Below are positions 1 to 8,332 of a stretch of 64,000 nucleotides of DNA, piece after piece. The stretch is taken from positions 124,001 to 188,000 of the forward strand of contig NZ_JALGRF010000012.1 of assembly GCF_022815725.1 (NCBI RefSeq), written 5' to 3'. The DNA is from Streptomyces sp. APSN-46.1. Its GTDB lineage: Bacteria > Actinomycetota > Actinomycetes > Streptomycetales > Streptomycetaceae. Made by a program: the position numbers and the translations under genes. Below the pieces are notes generated by a model, which saw only the letters and a list, made by a program, of their open reading frames with translations, had not been told where the DNA came from and did no database searches. The first letter of the stretch is position 1, and every line of letters begins with the position of its first letter.

Positions 1-30
1 GCCGGCGGTTACCCTTCCACCGTAAGAGCC

Positions 31-44
31 CGCGGGGCCCCGCG
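31..44. terminator. GC-rich palindrome downstream of gpmA
   Basis: A perfect 14-bp palindrome (CGCGGGGCCCCGCG) lies about 80 nt beyond the gpmA stop codon. It could end the gpmA transcript. It has no spacer loop and no T tract, so the call is weak. Nothing else recognisable lies between the window start and gpmA. Confidence 0.25.
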
Positions 45-125
45 CAGAGCGATCAACGACAAGCCCCCTACCCCGGCGGGAAACCGCGGGAGCAGGGGGG
101 CCATCGTCCACGTCGTACGTCAGGG

Positions 126-887
126 TTACTTCTTCTTGCCCTGGTTCTTGACGGCCTCGATGGCGGCCGCGGCGGCGGTCGGGTCGAGGTAGGTGCCGCC
201 CGGGTTGAGGGGCTTGAAGTCGGCGTCCAGCTCGTAGGCGAGCGGGATGCCGGTGGGGATGTTGAGGCCCGCGATGTCGGCGTCGGAGATGCCGTCCAGG
301 TGCTTGACCAGCGCGCGCAGGGAGTTGCCGTGCGCGGCGACCAGGACCGTGTGGCCGTCCAGCAGGTCCGGGACGATCGCGTCGTACCAGTACGGCAGCA
401 TGCGGACGACGACGTCCTTGAGGCACTCGGTGCGCGGGCGCAGCTCCGGCGGGATCGAGGCGTAGCGCGGGTCCTCGGACTGCGAGAACTCCGTACCGTC
501 TTCGAGGGCCGGCGGCGGGGTGTCGTACGAGCGGCGCCACAGCATGAACTGCTCCTCGCCGAACTCGGCGAGGGTCTGGGCCTTGTCCTTGCCCTGGAGG
601 GCGCCGTAGTGGCGCTCGTTCAGGCGCCAGGAGCGGTGGACGGGGATCCAGTGGCGGTCGGCGGCCTCGAGCGCCAGCTGCGCGGTACGGATCGCGCGCT
701 TCTGGAGCGAGGTGTGCACGACATCGGGGAGCAGGCCGGCGTCCTTGAGCAGCTCACCGCCGCGGACCGCCTCCTTCTCGCCCTTCTCGTTGAGATTGAC
801 GTCCACCCAGCCGGTGAACAGGTTCTTCGCGTTCCACTCGCTCTCGCCGTGGCGGAGGAGGATCAGCTTGTACGGTGCGTCGGCCAT
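126..887 (-). CDS. gpmA: 2,3-bisphosphoglycerate-dependent phosphoglycerate mutase
   Basis: This cytoplasmic glycolytic enzyme of 253 residues interconverts 3- and 2-phosphoglycerate. The histidine phosphatase signature LLRHGES is at residues 10-16, with H13 as the phosphorylated histidine. The second catalytic histidine is in AAHGNS (H186), and the substrate-lid sequence NERHYG is at 90-95. Length is normal for dPGM. The start ATG is preceded at exactly 7 nt by TAGGCT (895-900 on this strand), a good -10 box, so the mRNA may be leaderless; no Shine-Dalgarno is seen. It is divergent from the MFS gene. Confidence 0.96.
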   Translation of the reverse strand: MADAPYKLILLRHGESEWNAKNLFTGWVDVNLNEKGEKEAVRGGELLKDAGLLPDVVHTSLQKRAIRTAQLALEAADRHWIPVHRSWRLNERHYGALQGKDKAQTLAEFGEEQFMLWRRSYDTPPPALEDGTEFSQSEDPRYASIPPELRPRTECLKDVVVRMLPYWYDAIVPDLLDGHTVLVAAHGNSLRALVKHLDGISDADIAGLNIPTGIPLAYELDADFKPLNPGGTYLDPTAAAAAIEAVKNQGKKK

Positions 888-1000
888 GCGTACGAGCCTA
901 ATGGACGCGCCGGGGCGCTCGCGCGCGGCGTTCGGGGCCCCCGAACGGACGCCGACCGGGCCCCCGGCCCGGCGCCCGACGTGGCGCCCGACGTGGCCCC

Positions 1001-1023
1001 CGATTGACGGCCCGCGTCAATCG
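1001..1023. promoter_or_regulatory. Inverted repeat between gpmA and the MFS gene
   Basis: CGATTGAC (1001-1008) and GTCAATCG (1016-1023) form a perfect 8-bp inverted repeat with a 7-nt spacer. It lies 75 nt upstream of the probable MFS start and 114 nt from gpmA. The shape is that of a dimeric repressor site. No regulator gene is adjacent, so the cognate protein is unknown. Confidence 0.45.
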
Positions 1024-1097
1024 AGTGGCGGCCGCGGGTGGCCGCTCGTACGGTGCGGAGAGCTCACGAGGCACTTACATCAGGCGGGGGATTCCGT

Positions 1098-2453
1098 ATG
1101 TTCGCTGGGGGTTTGATACGGGTCGCCCGGGAAAGTGTGGCGGGTCTGCCGCGCGCGTTCTGGTGGCTCTGGATGAGCACGCTGATCAACCGGCTCGGGG
1201 CCTTCGTCGCCACCTTCATGACCTTGTACCTGACGCTGGACCGCGGCTATTCGGCCTCGTTCGCGGGACTCGTGGTGGCGCTGCACGGGCTGGGCAGTGT
1301 GATCTCCTCGCTGGTCGCGGGGGTGATGACCGACCGGCTGGGACGGCGGCCCACGCTGCTGGCGGCGCAGGTCTCTACGGCGTTCTCGGTGGCGCTGCTC
1401 GGCTTCATGGAACATCCGGCGGCGATCGCGGCGGTGGCGCTGCTGGTCGGCATGACCTCGAACGCCTCGCGCCCGGCGGTGCAGGCGATGATGGCGGACA
1501 TCGTCCGGCCGGAGGACCGGGTACGGGCCTTCTCGCTGAACTACTGGGCCATCAACCTCGGCTTCGCGGTGAGCGCGACGGCGGCGGGGGTCATCGCGGA
1601 GTACAGCTACCTGGCCGGGTTCCTGGGCGAGGCGGCGCTCACGCTGGTGTGCGCGGTGCTGGTGTTCCTCAAGCTGCCGGAGTCCCGGCCGGTGGCGGCC
1701 GCCGTGAGCGCGGCCGCGGTCACGGCCGCCGAACCGGAGACCCGGCTCGGGACCGTCCTGAGGGACGGACGGTTCATGGGCGTGGTCGGGCTGTCGTTCC
1801 TGATCTCGCTGGTGTTCACGCAGGGTTCGGTGGGTCTGCCGGTGGCGATGGGCGCGGCCGGGTTCTCACCGGGGGACTACGGCCTCGTCATCGCGGCGAA
1901 CGGCCTGCTGATCGTGGTGCTGCAGATCCCGGTCAGCCGCTTCATCGAGCACCGCGACCCGCAGCGGCTGCTGGTCATCTCGGCGCTGCTGGCGGGGTAC
2001 GGGTTCGCGCTGACGGCGTTCGCCGGGTCGCTGTGGGCGTACGCGCTGACGGTGTGCGTGTGGACGCTGGCGGAGATCGTGAACTCGCCGACGCAGATGA
2101 GCCTGGTGGTCCGGCTGTCCCCGGCGGACGGGCGCGGGCGCTACCAGGGCGTGTACACCCTGTCGTGGGCGGTGGCCTCGCTGGTGGCCCCGCTGATGGC
2201 GGGGTTCGTGATCGACCACCTCGGGGCGGGGTGGCTGTGGGGCGCGACGGGGGTCTTGGGCACGGTGGCGGCGCTGGGCTACTGGCTGCTGATGCGGAAT
2301 CTCTCCGAGGGTGAACCGGAACCTGCCGACCCCGGCGCGGTCGCGGCTTCCGTCCCGGCTCCCGTCGGGTCGGTGACACCCTCTGCCTCTGCGGCGGAGC
2401 CCGACCCGGCGGGCGCACTCCCGCGGCCGAAGTCCGCGACGGCGGACGCGTAG
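1098..2453 (+). CDS. MFS family drug/metabolite exporter
   Basis: This 451-residue integral membrane transporter has about 12 hydrophobic segments and the MFS motif A DRLGRRPT after the second helix, typical of drug:H+ antiporters of the DHA1 type. A hydrophilic linker (about 180-205) separates the two six-helix halves, and the last 50 residues are a Pro/Ala-rich cytoplasmic tail. I chose ATG at 1098 because a G-rich Shine-Dalgarno (GGCGGGGG) is 7 nt upstream. An in-frame GTG at 1038 would add 20 residues and has no SD. The substrate cannot be read from sequence. The upstream inverted repeat at 1001-1023 is a likely control site. Confidence 0.88.
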   Translation: MFAGGLIRVARESVAGLPRAFWWLWMSTLINRLGAFVATFMTLYLTLDRGYSASFAGLVVALHGLGSVISSLVAGVMTDRLGRRPTLLAAQVSTAFSVALLGFMEHPAAIAAVALLVGMTSNASRPAVQAMMADIVRPEDRVRAFSLNYWAINLGFAVSATAAGVIAEYSYLAGFLGEAALTLVCAVLVFLKLPESRPVAAAVSAAAVTAAEPETRLGTVLRDGRFMGVVGLSFLISLVFTQGSVGLPVAMGAAGFSPGDYGLVIAANGLLIVVLQIPVSRFIEHRDPQRLLVISALLAGYGFALTAFAGSLWAYALTVCVWTLAEIVNSPTQMSLVVRLSPADGRGRYQGVYTLSWAVASLVAPLMAGFVIDHLGAGWLWGATGVLGTVAALGYWLLMRNLSEGEPEPADPGAVAASVPAPVGSVTPSASAAEPDPAGALPRPKSATADA

Positions 2454-2521
2454 TCCCGGGCTGCGCCCGGGCTTCGTGGGGCTCCGCCCCACACCCCGCG
2501 CCTCAAACGCCGGCGAGGCTG
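2454..2521. repeat. Dispersed Streptomyces intergenic repeat, copy 1
   Basis: This contains the stem CCCGGG-CTGCG-CCCGGG, the stem GGGGC-TCC-GCCCC, and the core CGCCTCAAACGCCGGCG. The same three blocks recur, in either orientation, at about 30.4, 44.2 and 50.9 kb. It follows the MFS stop codon directly and sits between convergent genes, where it could act as a bidirectional terminator. Confidence 0.8.
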
Positions 2522-2614
2522 GGGGTGCCCGGCGGGCCTGGGGATGCCCGGCGGAGCTGGGGATCCCGGCGGGGCGGGGGATGCCTGGTGGGGCGGGGGA
2601 TGCCCGGTGGGGCT
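2522..2614. repeat. Imperfect 19-bp tandem repeat, five units
   Basis: There are five units built on GGGATGCCCGGCGGGGCTG (one is 17 bp), with two to four changes between units. They directly abut the dispersed repeat and end just before the ybjN-like stop codon. No coding potential is evident. Confidence 0.75.
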
Positions 2615-2622
2615 GGAAATGG

Positions 2623-3132
2623 TCAGGCGGACGGTTGGGTCAGGTGGCGGAAGGCGTCCAGGTTGCGGGTGGACTCGCCCCGCGCGACCCGCCATTCGTA
2701 CTCGCGCTTGATCGCCCCCGCGAACCCCAGCTCCAGCAGCGTGTTGAACGCCCCGTCCGCCGCCTCCAGCACCGTCCCCAGCAGCCGGTCCAGCTCCTCC
2801 GCGTTCACTACCGACAGCGGCAGCCGCCCCGTCAGGTAGACGTCGCCGAGGCGGTCCACCGCGTAGCTCAGCCCGAACAGCTTGAGGTTCCGCTCCAGCA
2901 GCCAGCGGTGCACCCCCGCCTCGTTCTCCTCGGGGTGCCGGATCACGAACGCGTTGACCGACAGCGAATGCCGGCCGACCTTCAGCGAGCAGGTGGTGCT
3001 CAGCTTCCGGGTTCCGGGGAGCTGGACCACGTACGAGCCCGGTTCCGTGCTCTCCCACGCGAGTCCGGCCTCGGCCAGGGTGTTCTCGACGATCGCGGCG
3101 GTAGCGGCAGTATCAGCGTCAGCGTCAGCCAT
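2623..3132 (-). CDS. YbjN domain-containing protein
   Basis: This 169-residue cytoplasmic protein belongs to the YbjN/type III secretion chaperone-like fold family, whose biochemical role is not settled. The recognisable stretch runs from about residue 20 (LAEAGLAWE) to 140, with the conserved FVIRHPEEN and LPLSVVNAEELD segments. I chose the ATG at 3132 because it follows the mshA reading frame immediately: mshA stops at 3125, so the two genes overlap by 8 nt and are probably translationally coupled. The upstream in-frame extension to 3294 lies inside mshA and is discarded. Confidence 0.85.
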   Translation of the reverse strand: MADADADTAATAAIVENTLAEAGLAWESTEPGSYVVQLPGTRKLSTTCSLKVGRHSLSVNAFVIRHPEENEAGVHRWLLERNLKLFGLSYAVDRLGDVYLTGRLPLSVVNAEELDRLLGTVLEAADGAFNTLLELGFAGAIKREYEWRVARGESTRNLDAFRHLTQPSA

Positions 3133-4507
3133 GGTGGGAGCGTACGCGACGGCGATGATCATGCATCGCAGCGGTGTACACGTCCGCCGTGCCGCTCGCC
3201 GCCGTGTCCCACCCGAAGAACTGCGCGTGCCGTGCCGCCTCCCCGCCCATGCGGTCCGTGAGCCCCGGGTCGTCCACGAAACGCCGCAGCTCACGCGCGT
3301 AGTCCACCGGGTCGTGCCCGGGTACGAGGATCCCCGTCACCCCGTCGTTGACCGCCACCGGCAGCCCGCCGACCTCGGCCGCGAGCACCGGCGTGCCGGT
3401 CGCCTGCGCCTCGATCGCCACGAGCCCGAAGGACTCGCTGTACGAGGGCATGACCAGCACGGACGCCGCCCGGAACCAGTCGGCCAGCCCGTCCTGCGCG
3501 ACCGGCGGGTGGAAGTGGACGAGGTCGGCGATGCCCAGCGTCGCGGCGAGCTTCTGGAGCTGCTCCGGCTTGGCGAGGCCGCTGCCGCTCGGGCCGCCGA
3601 CCACCGGGACGAACAGCCGCTGCCGCAGCGCGGGGTCCTGGTCCACCAGCTCGGCGACCGCACGCAGCAGGATGTCGGGGGCTTTCAGCGGCTGGATCCG
3701 CCCCGCGAACAGCGGAATGACCGCGTCCTGCGGCAGCCCCAGCCGCGCCCGGGCGGCGGCGCGCCCGTCGCCGACGGTGAAGCGGTCGAGGTTGACGCCG
3801 GGGTGGACGACGGCCACCTTCGCGGGATCGGCCTCGTAGTGCCGTACGAGCTCTTCCGCCTCCTCGGCGGTGTTCGCGATGAGCCGGTCCGCGGCGGCCA
3901 CGATCTGGGTCTCGCCGATGACGCGGGCCGCGGGCTCGGGCGTGTCGCCCTCGGCCAGCGCCGCGTTCTTGACCTTGGCCATGGTGTGCATGGCGTGCAC
4001 GAGGGGGACGCCCCAGCGCTCGGCGGCGAGCCAGCCGACATGGCCGGAGAGCCAGTAGTGGGAGTGGACGAGGTCGTAGTAGCCGGGGCGGTGCCCGGCC
4101 CAGGCCTGCATCACGCCGTGGGTGAAGGCGCAGAGCTGCGCCGGGAGCTCCTCCTTGGCGAGCCCTTCGTACGGCCCGGCGTCCACGTGCCGTACGAGGA
4201 CTCCCGGGGCCAGCTCGACCACGGGCCGGAGCCCGCCCTCGGTGGCCCGAGTGAAGATCTCGACCTCGATGTTGATCGCGGCGAGGCGTTTGGCGAGCTC
4301 CACGATGTACACGTTCATGCCGCCGGCGTCGCCGGTGCCGGGCTGGTGCAGCGGTGAGGTGTGCACGCTGAGCATGGCGACGCGGCGCGGCTTGCGGTGG
4401 TGGCCCACGGCCGGGAGGCGGAGCCTCGGGGCGTCGTGGCGGGTGGAGCGGGCGGCGGCGATCCTGCCGCTGAGGCTGCCGCCGAGGCGGGCCACGTACT
4501 GGCTCAA
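3125..4507 (-). CDS. mshA: D-inositol-3-phosphate glycosyltransferase (mycothiol synthesis)
   Basis: MshA transfers GlcNAc from UDP-GlcNAc to inositol-3-phosphate, the first committed step of mycothiol synthesis. The protein is a GT-B glycosyltransferase of family GT4 (460 residues). It has the N-terminal nucleotide-fold loop GDAGGMN (59-65), the HSHYWLSG segment, and the C-terminal ESFGLVAIEAQA E-x7-E motif that binds the sugar nucleotide. I chose TTG at 4507: it gives the expected MSQYVARLG start and has GAGAGGAA about 8 nt upstream. The longer in-frame extension to 4642 lacks homology features. The later pathway gene mshD is also in this window (39749). Confidence 0.94.
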   Translation of the reverse strand: MSQYVARLGGSLSGRIAAARSTRHDAPRLRLPAVGHHRKPRRVAMLSVHTSPLHQPGTGDAGGMNVYIVELAKRLAAINIEVEIFTRATEGGLRPVVELAPGVLVRHVDAGPYEGLAKEELPAQLCAFTHGVMQAWAGHRPGYYDLVHSHYWLSGHVGWLAAERWGVPLVHAMHTMAKVKNAALAEGDTPEPAARVIGETQIVAAADRLIANTAEEAEELVRHYEADPAKVAVVHPGVNLDRFTVGDGRAAARARLGLPQDAVIPLFAGRIQPLKAPDILLRAVAELVDQDPALRQRLFVPVVGGPSGSGLAKPEQLQKLAATLGIADLVHFHPPVAQDGLADWFRAASVLVMPSYSESFGLVAIEAQATGTPVLAAEVGGLPVAVNDGVTGILVPGHDPVDYARELRRFVDDPGLTDRMGGEAARHAQFFGWDTAASGTADVYTAAMHDHRRRVRSHHG

Positions 4508-4715
4508 GAGAGCAGTTCCTCTCGCTCGGACGGCGCGGGGACGGCGCGTGGGTGGCGCTGGGACGACGCGCGGACGGCATGACGGTGAAGAGCGCGTTCG
4601 GCGCCCATCAAGGAGTGCAACCCGAACGGCCGTGCCCCGCATTCCGAGGTACCGGGATTTCCTGCTCGGACTGCCGATTTTTATCCGGTGCGGCCCCTCC
4701 GCTTACCCTCGGCTC

Positions 4716-5543
4716 ATGTCCTCCCGCACCACACCGCCCCCGAGCCGCCACGGCCGCCCCGGCCGCCCCGTGGGCACGGTGACGCGCGGGACCACGAACC
4801 CGAACCGGTTGCGCCGGATGGACCGCTGGATCGCGGCCACGCACGGCGCCGCGCTGCGGCGGGCGCAGGCACCGGTCGCGGTGGACCTCGGGTACGGGGC
4901 CGCGCCCTGGACGGCGGTCGAGCTGCTGGCCCGGCTGCGGGAGGCGGCGCCCGGGGCACGGGTGGTCGGCATCGAGATCGAGCCGGCGCGGGTCGCGGGG
5001 GCGAAGCCGTACGAGCGGGAGGGCCTGGCCTTCCGGCACGGCGGCTTCGAGGTCCCGCTGGACGGCGGTGTCCGCCCTTCGCTGATCCGCGCGGCGAACG
5101 TACTGCGCCAGTACGACGAGCGGCAGGTCGAGGAGGTCTGGGCGCGGCTGTGCGCACGCCTGGCTCCGGAGGGGCTGCTCGTGGAGGGCACCTGCGACGA
5201 GATCGGGCGGCGGCACGTATGGGTCGCGCTGGGCCCGGAGGGGGCGCGCACGGTGACGTTCGCCACCCGGCTGGGCTCGCTGGAGCGCCCCTCGGACCTG
5301 GCGGAGCGGCTGCCGAAGGCGCTGATCCACCGGAACGTTCCGGGTGAGCCGGTGCACGCGTTCCTGCGGGACTTCGACCGGGCGTGGGCGGCGGCGGCCC
5401 CGTACGCCTCGTACGGGGCGCGGCAGCGCTGGATCCGGACGGCGCGGGCCCTCTCCGGCGACTGGCCGCTGGCGGACGGTCCGGGGCGCTGGCGGCAGGG
5501 GGAACTGACGGTGCGCTGGGAGGCGTTGCGCCCGGCGGGGTGA
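4716..5543 (+). CDS. SAM-dependent class I methyltransferase
   Basis: This 275-residue cytoplasmic protein carries the SAM-binding motif VDLGYGAAPWTAVEL (56-70), motif II VVGIEIEP and a motif IV-like VLRQYDE. The C-terminal half resembles no substrate domain I can name. The basic N-terminus (residues 1-40) is rich in Arg and Pro. ATG at 4716 is preceded at 6 nt by TACCCT (4704-4709), a TANNNT -10 box, and there is no SD, so a leaderless mRNA is likely. It is divergent from mshA with about 200 nt between them. The substrate is unknown. Confidence 0.8.
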   Translation: MSSRTTPPPSRHGRPGRPVGTVTRGTTNPNRLRRMDRWIAATHGAALRRAQAPVAVDLGYGAAPWTAVELLARLREAAPGARVVGIEIEPARVAGAKPYEREGLAFRHGGFEVPLDGGVRPSLIRAANVLRQYDERQVEEVWARLCARLAPEGLLVEGTCDEIGRRHVWVALGPEGARTVTFATRLGSLERPSDLAERLPKALIHRNVPGEPVHAFLRDFDRAWAAAAPYASYGARQRWIRTARALSGDWPLADGPGRWRQGELTVRWEALRPAG

Positions 5544-5809
5544 GCGGTGGCCCCGGCGGAGTGAGCGGTGGGGGTGGTCGGGCCTGGAATGTGGGCCTCC
5601 GACCGCCGAACGAATGACGGCGGGGAACCAGAGGTGTGAGCTGCCCGTTGAGTCGTCGGGGTGGGCGTGGCATGGGCGTACATGATCGGGAAGAGCCCCA
5701 CAAGGGTGTTGGAATTCACCGACTCGTGGCACCATCCCGAAGGCAGTAGCAAGTTACTGATGAATAGTCAGATCTGATGCAGGGTCTGACACGGGCGCAT
5801 GGGGGGACC

Positions 5810-6904
5810 ATGGGGACCGAGGGGACCGAGAAGCGATCGCGATCGCAGGCACGTCCGCGGTGGAGGGGCGGCGCATCCGCCCTCACCCTGCTGTGCGCGA
5901 TGGCGATACTGACGGCTCCCGGCCTCGTCACGGGCACGGCGTACGCCGCCCCGACCCCGGAACCGGGCGCCAAGTCCCTCGAACAGGTCCGCGAGGACAT
6001 CGAGGACCTATACCGCGAGGCCGGCACCGCCACGGACGCGTACAACCTCGCGGAGGGCGAGGCCACGGCGCAGTCCGACCGGATCGTCGAGATCGCGAAG
6101 CAGATCGTGGCCGGCCAGGAGCGGATCTCCTCGATGAAGAACCGGGCGGGCGCGGCGGCCCGCGCCCAGTACCGCTCGGGTGGTCTCCCCCCGGGCGCGC
6201 AGCTGGCGTTGAGCGGCAGCCCGACCCAGTTCCTCGACGGGGCGGACCGGCTGCGGCAGGGCGAGAAGGCGACGACGGACCTGCTGTCGGACCTGAACCG
6301 GACCCAGGACGACCTGGTGCGGTACGCGAAGGAGGCGAGCGAGCAGTGGCGCAAGCTCGAAGCCAACCGCATCAAGCAGGAGGACTCGAAGAAGCGGGTC
6401 GAGGAGAAGATCAAGGCCGCGGAGGAGCTGGAGAGCAAGCTGGAGGCCGAGGAGAAGGCCCGGCTGATCCAGCTGGAGCAGCAGGCCCAGTACAAGGCGC
6501 AGACGGCGTGGCTGTCGTCGGGCGCGCTGAAGGGCGTCAACGGCGCCGCGACGGACGCGGGGAAGCGGGCCGTCCAGTACGCCACGGCGCAGATAGGCAA
6601 GCCGTACGTATGGGGCGCGGAGGGCCCGGGGTCGTTCGACTGCTCGGGGCTGACGTCCCAGGCCTGGCTCTCGACGGGCCGGCGCATCCCGCGCACCTCG
6701 CAGGAGCAGCTGCGGCTGCTTCCGAAGGTGGCGGTGAAGGACATGCGTCCGGGCGATCTGATCATCTACTTCGACGACGCCAGCCACGTCGGCATGTACG
6801 TGGGCGACGGCGCGATGATCCACGCCCCCCGCCCGGGCCGCAACGTCACGATCGCGGGCGCGGGCTCCATGCCGATCAAGTCAGTAGTCCGCCCGGACGC
6901 CTGA
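5810..6904 (+). CDS. Secreted NlpC/P60 family peptidoglycan hydrolase
   Basis: This is a probable D,L-endopeptidase of the cell wall (364 residues). It has a Sec signal peptide (hydrophobic run about 25-45, cleavage near AYA-AP), then a long charged coiled coil (about 55-240, Glu/Lys/Gln-rich) like that of RipA/CwlO proteins, then a C-terminal NlpC/P60 domain. The catalytic cysteine is C278 in FDCSG, with H326 in SHVGMY and H338 in MIHAP. A start at 5777 is also in frame but has no SD. The ATG at 5810 has GGGGGGA just upstream, although with only 3 nt spacing. The gene appears monocistronic. Confidence 0.92.
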   Translation: MGTEGTEKRSRSQARPRWRGGASALTLLCAMAILTAPGLVTGTAYAAPTPEPGAKSLEQVREDIEDLYREAGTATDAYNLAEGEATAQSDRIVEIAKQIVAGQERISSMKNRAGAAARAQYRSGGLPPGAQLALSGSPTQFLDGADRLRQGEKATTDLLSDLNRTQDDLVRYAKEASEQWRKLEANRIKQEDSKKRVEEKIKAAEELESKLEAEEKARLIQLEQQAQYKAQTAWLSSGALKGVNGAATDAGKRAVQYATAQIGKPYVWGAEGPGSFDCSGLTSQAWLSTGRRIPRTSQEQLRLLPKVAVKDMRPGDLIIYFDDASHVGMYVGDGAMIHAPRPGRNVTIAGAGSMPIKSVVRPDA

Positions 6905-8332
6905 CCCCTACCGGGGGCCTGCCCCACTCCCTCAGCCACCCCCACCGCCCGGCCCGGCGCGGCCCGACCGGAACCCGGTCAGCCGCCCCCCGGCGGACCA
7001 CGCCGTGCGCGGGCCCCGGGGCGGCCGGCGCGGCCCGGCCGGAACGCGGTCAGCCGCCCCGGCGGGCCCCACCCGGCGCGGCAGACCACGCCGTGCGCGG
7101 GCCCTGGGAAGCGCGGCGGCCCGCCCGGCTCTCGAGGCACCCGCCACGCGGAACGGCGGCACCGACCGCCCAACGGGACCGACGGCTCAAGCCCCGGGCC
7201 CCGGGGGCTGTGGCACGGGGAATCCGACACGACGCCCGGCGGCGCCCCGAGGACCCCGGCCTCGGGAGCCCGTCAGCCCGCCTGGGCCCAGGGCGCACAC
7301 CCCACCGACCCGGCACCGGCCGGCGGCGCCCGCCGCCCAAGCCCCGTCGGGCTGCCGCACGGAATCCGGCGAGGCACGCGCTCAGCGGGACCGACGTCCG
7401 AGCTCGCCGAGGCTGCCGCACAGGGTCCGGCGGCCAGCACCGAGCCCGGCGGGGCTGCCGCACAGGGTCCGGCGGCCAGCGCCGAAACCGGCGGGACTGC
7501 CGCACGGGATCCGGCAGGACCGGCGGCCGAACCCGGCGGGGGCTGCCGCACGGGGTCCGACGGCACCGGCGGCCGAGCCCGGCGGGGGCTGCGGCAGCGG
7601 ATCCGGACCCGCAGGGGCCGGTGGGGCCGGCGCGGCGGCCGGAGACGGACCCGGCGCGGCTGGGGGGGTGGCGGCCGGAGAGCCAGCCGCCCAAGCCCCG
7701 TCGGGCTGCCGCACGGAATCCGGCGAGGCACACGCTCAGCGGGACCGACGTCCGAGCTCGCCGGGGCTGCCGCACGGGATCCGGACCCGCAGAGGCCGGT
7801 GGGGCCGGCGCGGCCGCACGGGGTCCGGCGAGGCACACGCTCAGCTGGACCGACGGCCGAACCCGCCGGGGCGGCCGCATGGGGTTCGGCGAGACCCGGC
7901 AGCCGAGCCCGGCCGGGGCTGCCGCACGGGATCCCGCAGGACCGGCGGCCGAGCCCGGCGGGGGCTGCCGCACGGGGTCCGGCGGGACCGGCGGCTGAGC
8001 TCGGTGCGGCTGCGGCAGCGGAACCGGCACCGCAGGCCCGGTGGGGGCGGCGCGGCGGCCGGAGACGGACCCGGCGGGGACGGTGGCGGTCGGAGGGCCG
8101 GCCGGGGAAAGGGGGTGGGCGGAGGCAACCATGGGGGTGCCGCCGACGTCTCGGCAGACGGGCACCCGCACGCACCACCGTGACCTTGCTCATCCCATGA
8201 GCCCGATTTTCCCCCGCGATAACGGCATATGACGGAGGCCCTCTCCAAAGCCGCCATTCCGTTCTCCCCACACCGACCGCTAGGGTCTGGCGAACGAGCG
8301 CACCCTCGGGGGGAGGGAAGGAACCGGAAACG
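6905..8332. repeat. 1.4-kb GC-rich repeat island without a credible gene
   Basis: The stretch is built from diverged copies of short modules such as GGCTGCCGCACGG(G/A)(A/G)TCCGG. A 90-bp block at 7332-7421 recurs at 7686-7775 with only a couple of changes. A longer block around 7540-7660 recurs in diverged form around 7960-8080. Open frames exist on both strands but encode only Arg/Pro/Gly/Ala-rich strings with no domain. I see no Shine-Dalgarno-led start. The last 50 nt carry the promoter and SD of the next gene (TAGGGT at 8281-8286). Confidence 0.7.

Noticed and set aside
4122..4715. N-terminal extension of the methyltransferase frame
   Set aside because: The frame is open but runs antisense through mshA and lacks homology. 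The ATG at 4716 with its own -10 is preferred.
5860..7998. A 712-codon frame running from the NlpC gene into the repeat island
   Set aside because: The first part is the NlpC gene in another frame and the rest follows the repeat modules. There is no SD and no domain.
6905..8332. Possible CRISPR array in the repeat island
   Set aside because: Repeats are diverged, of unequal length and without regular unique spacers, and no cas gene is present.
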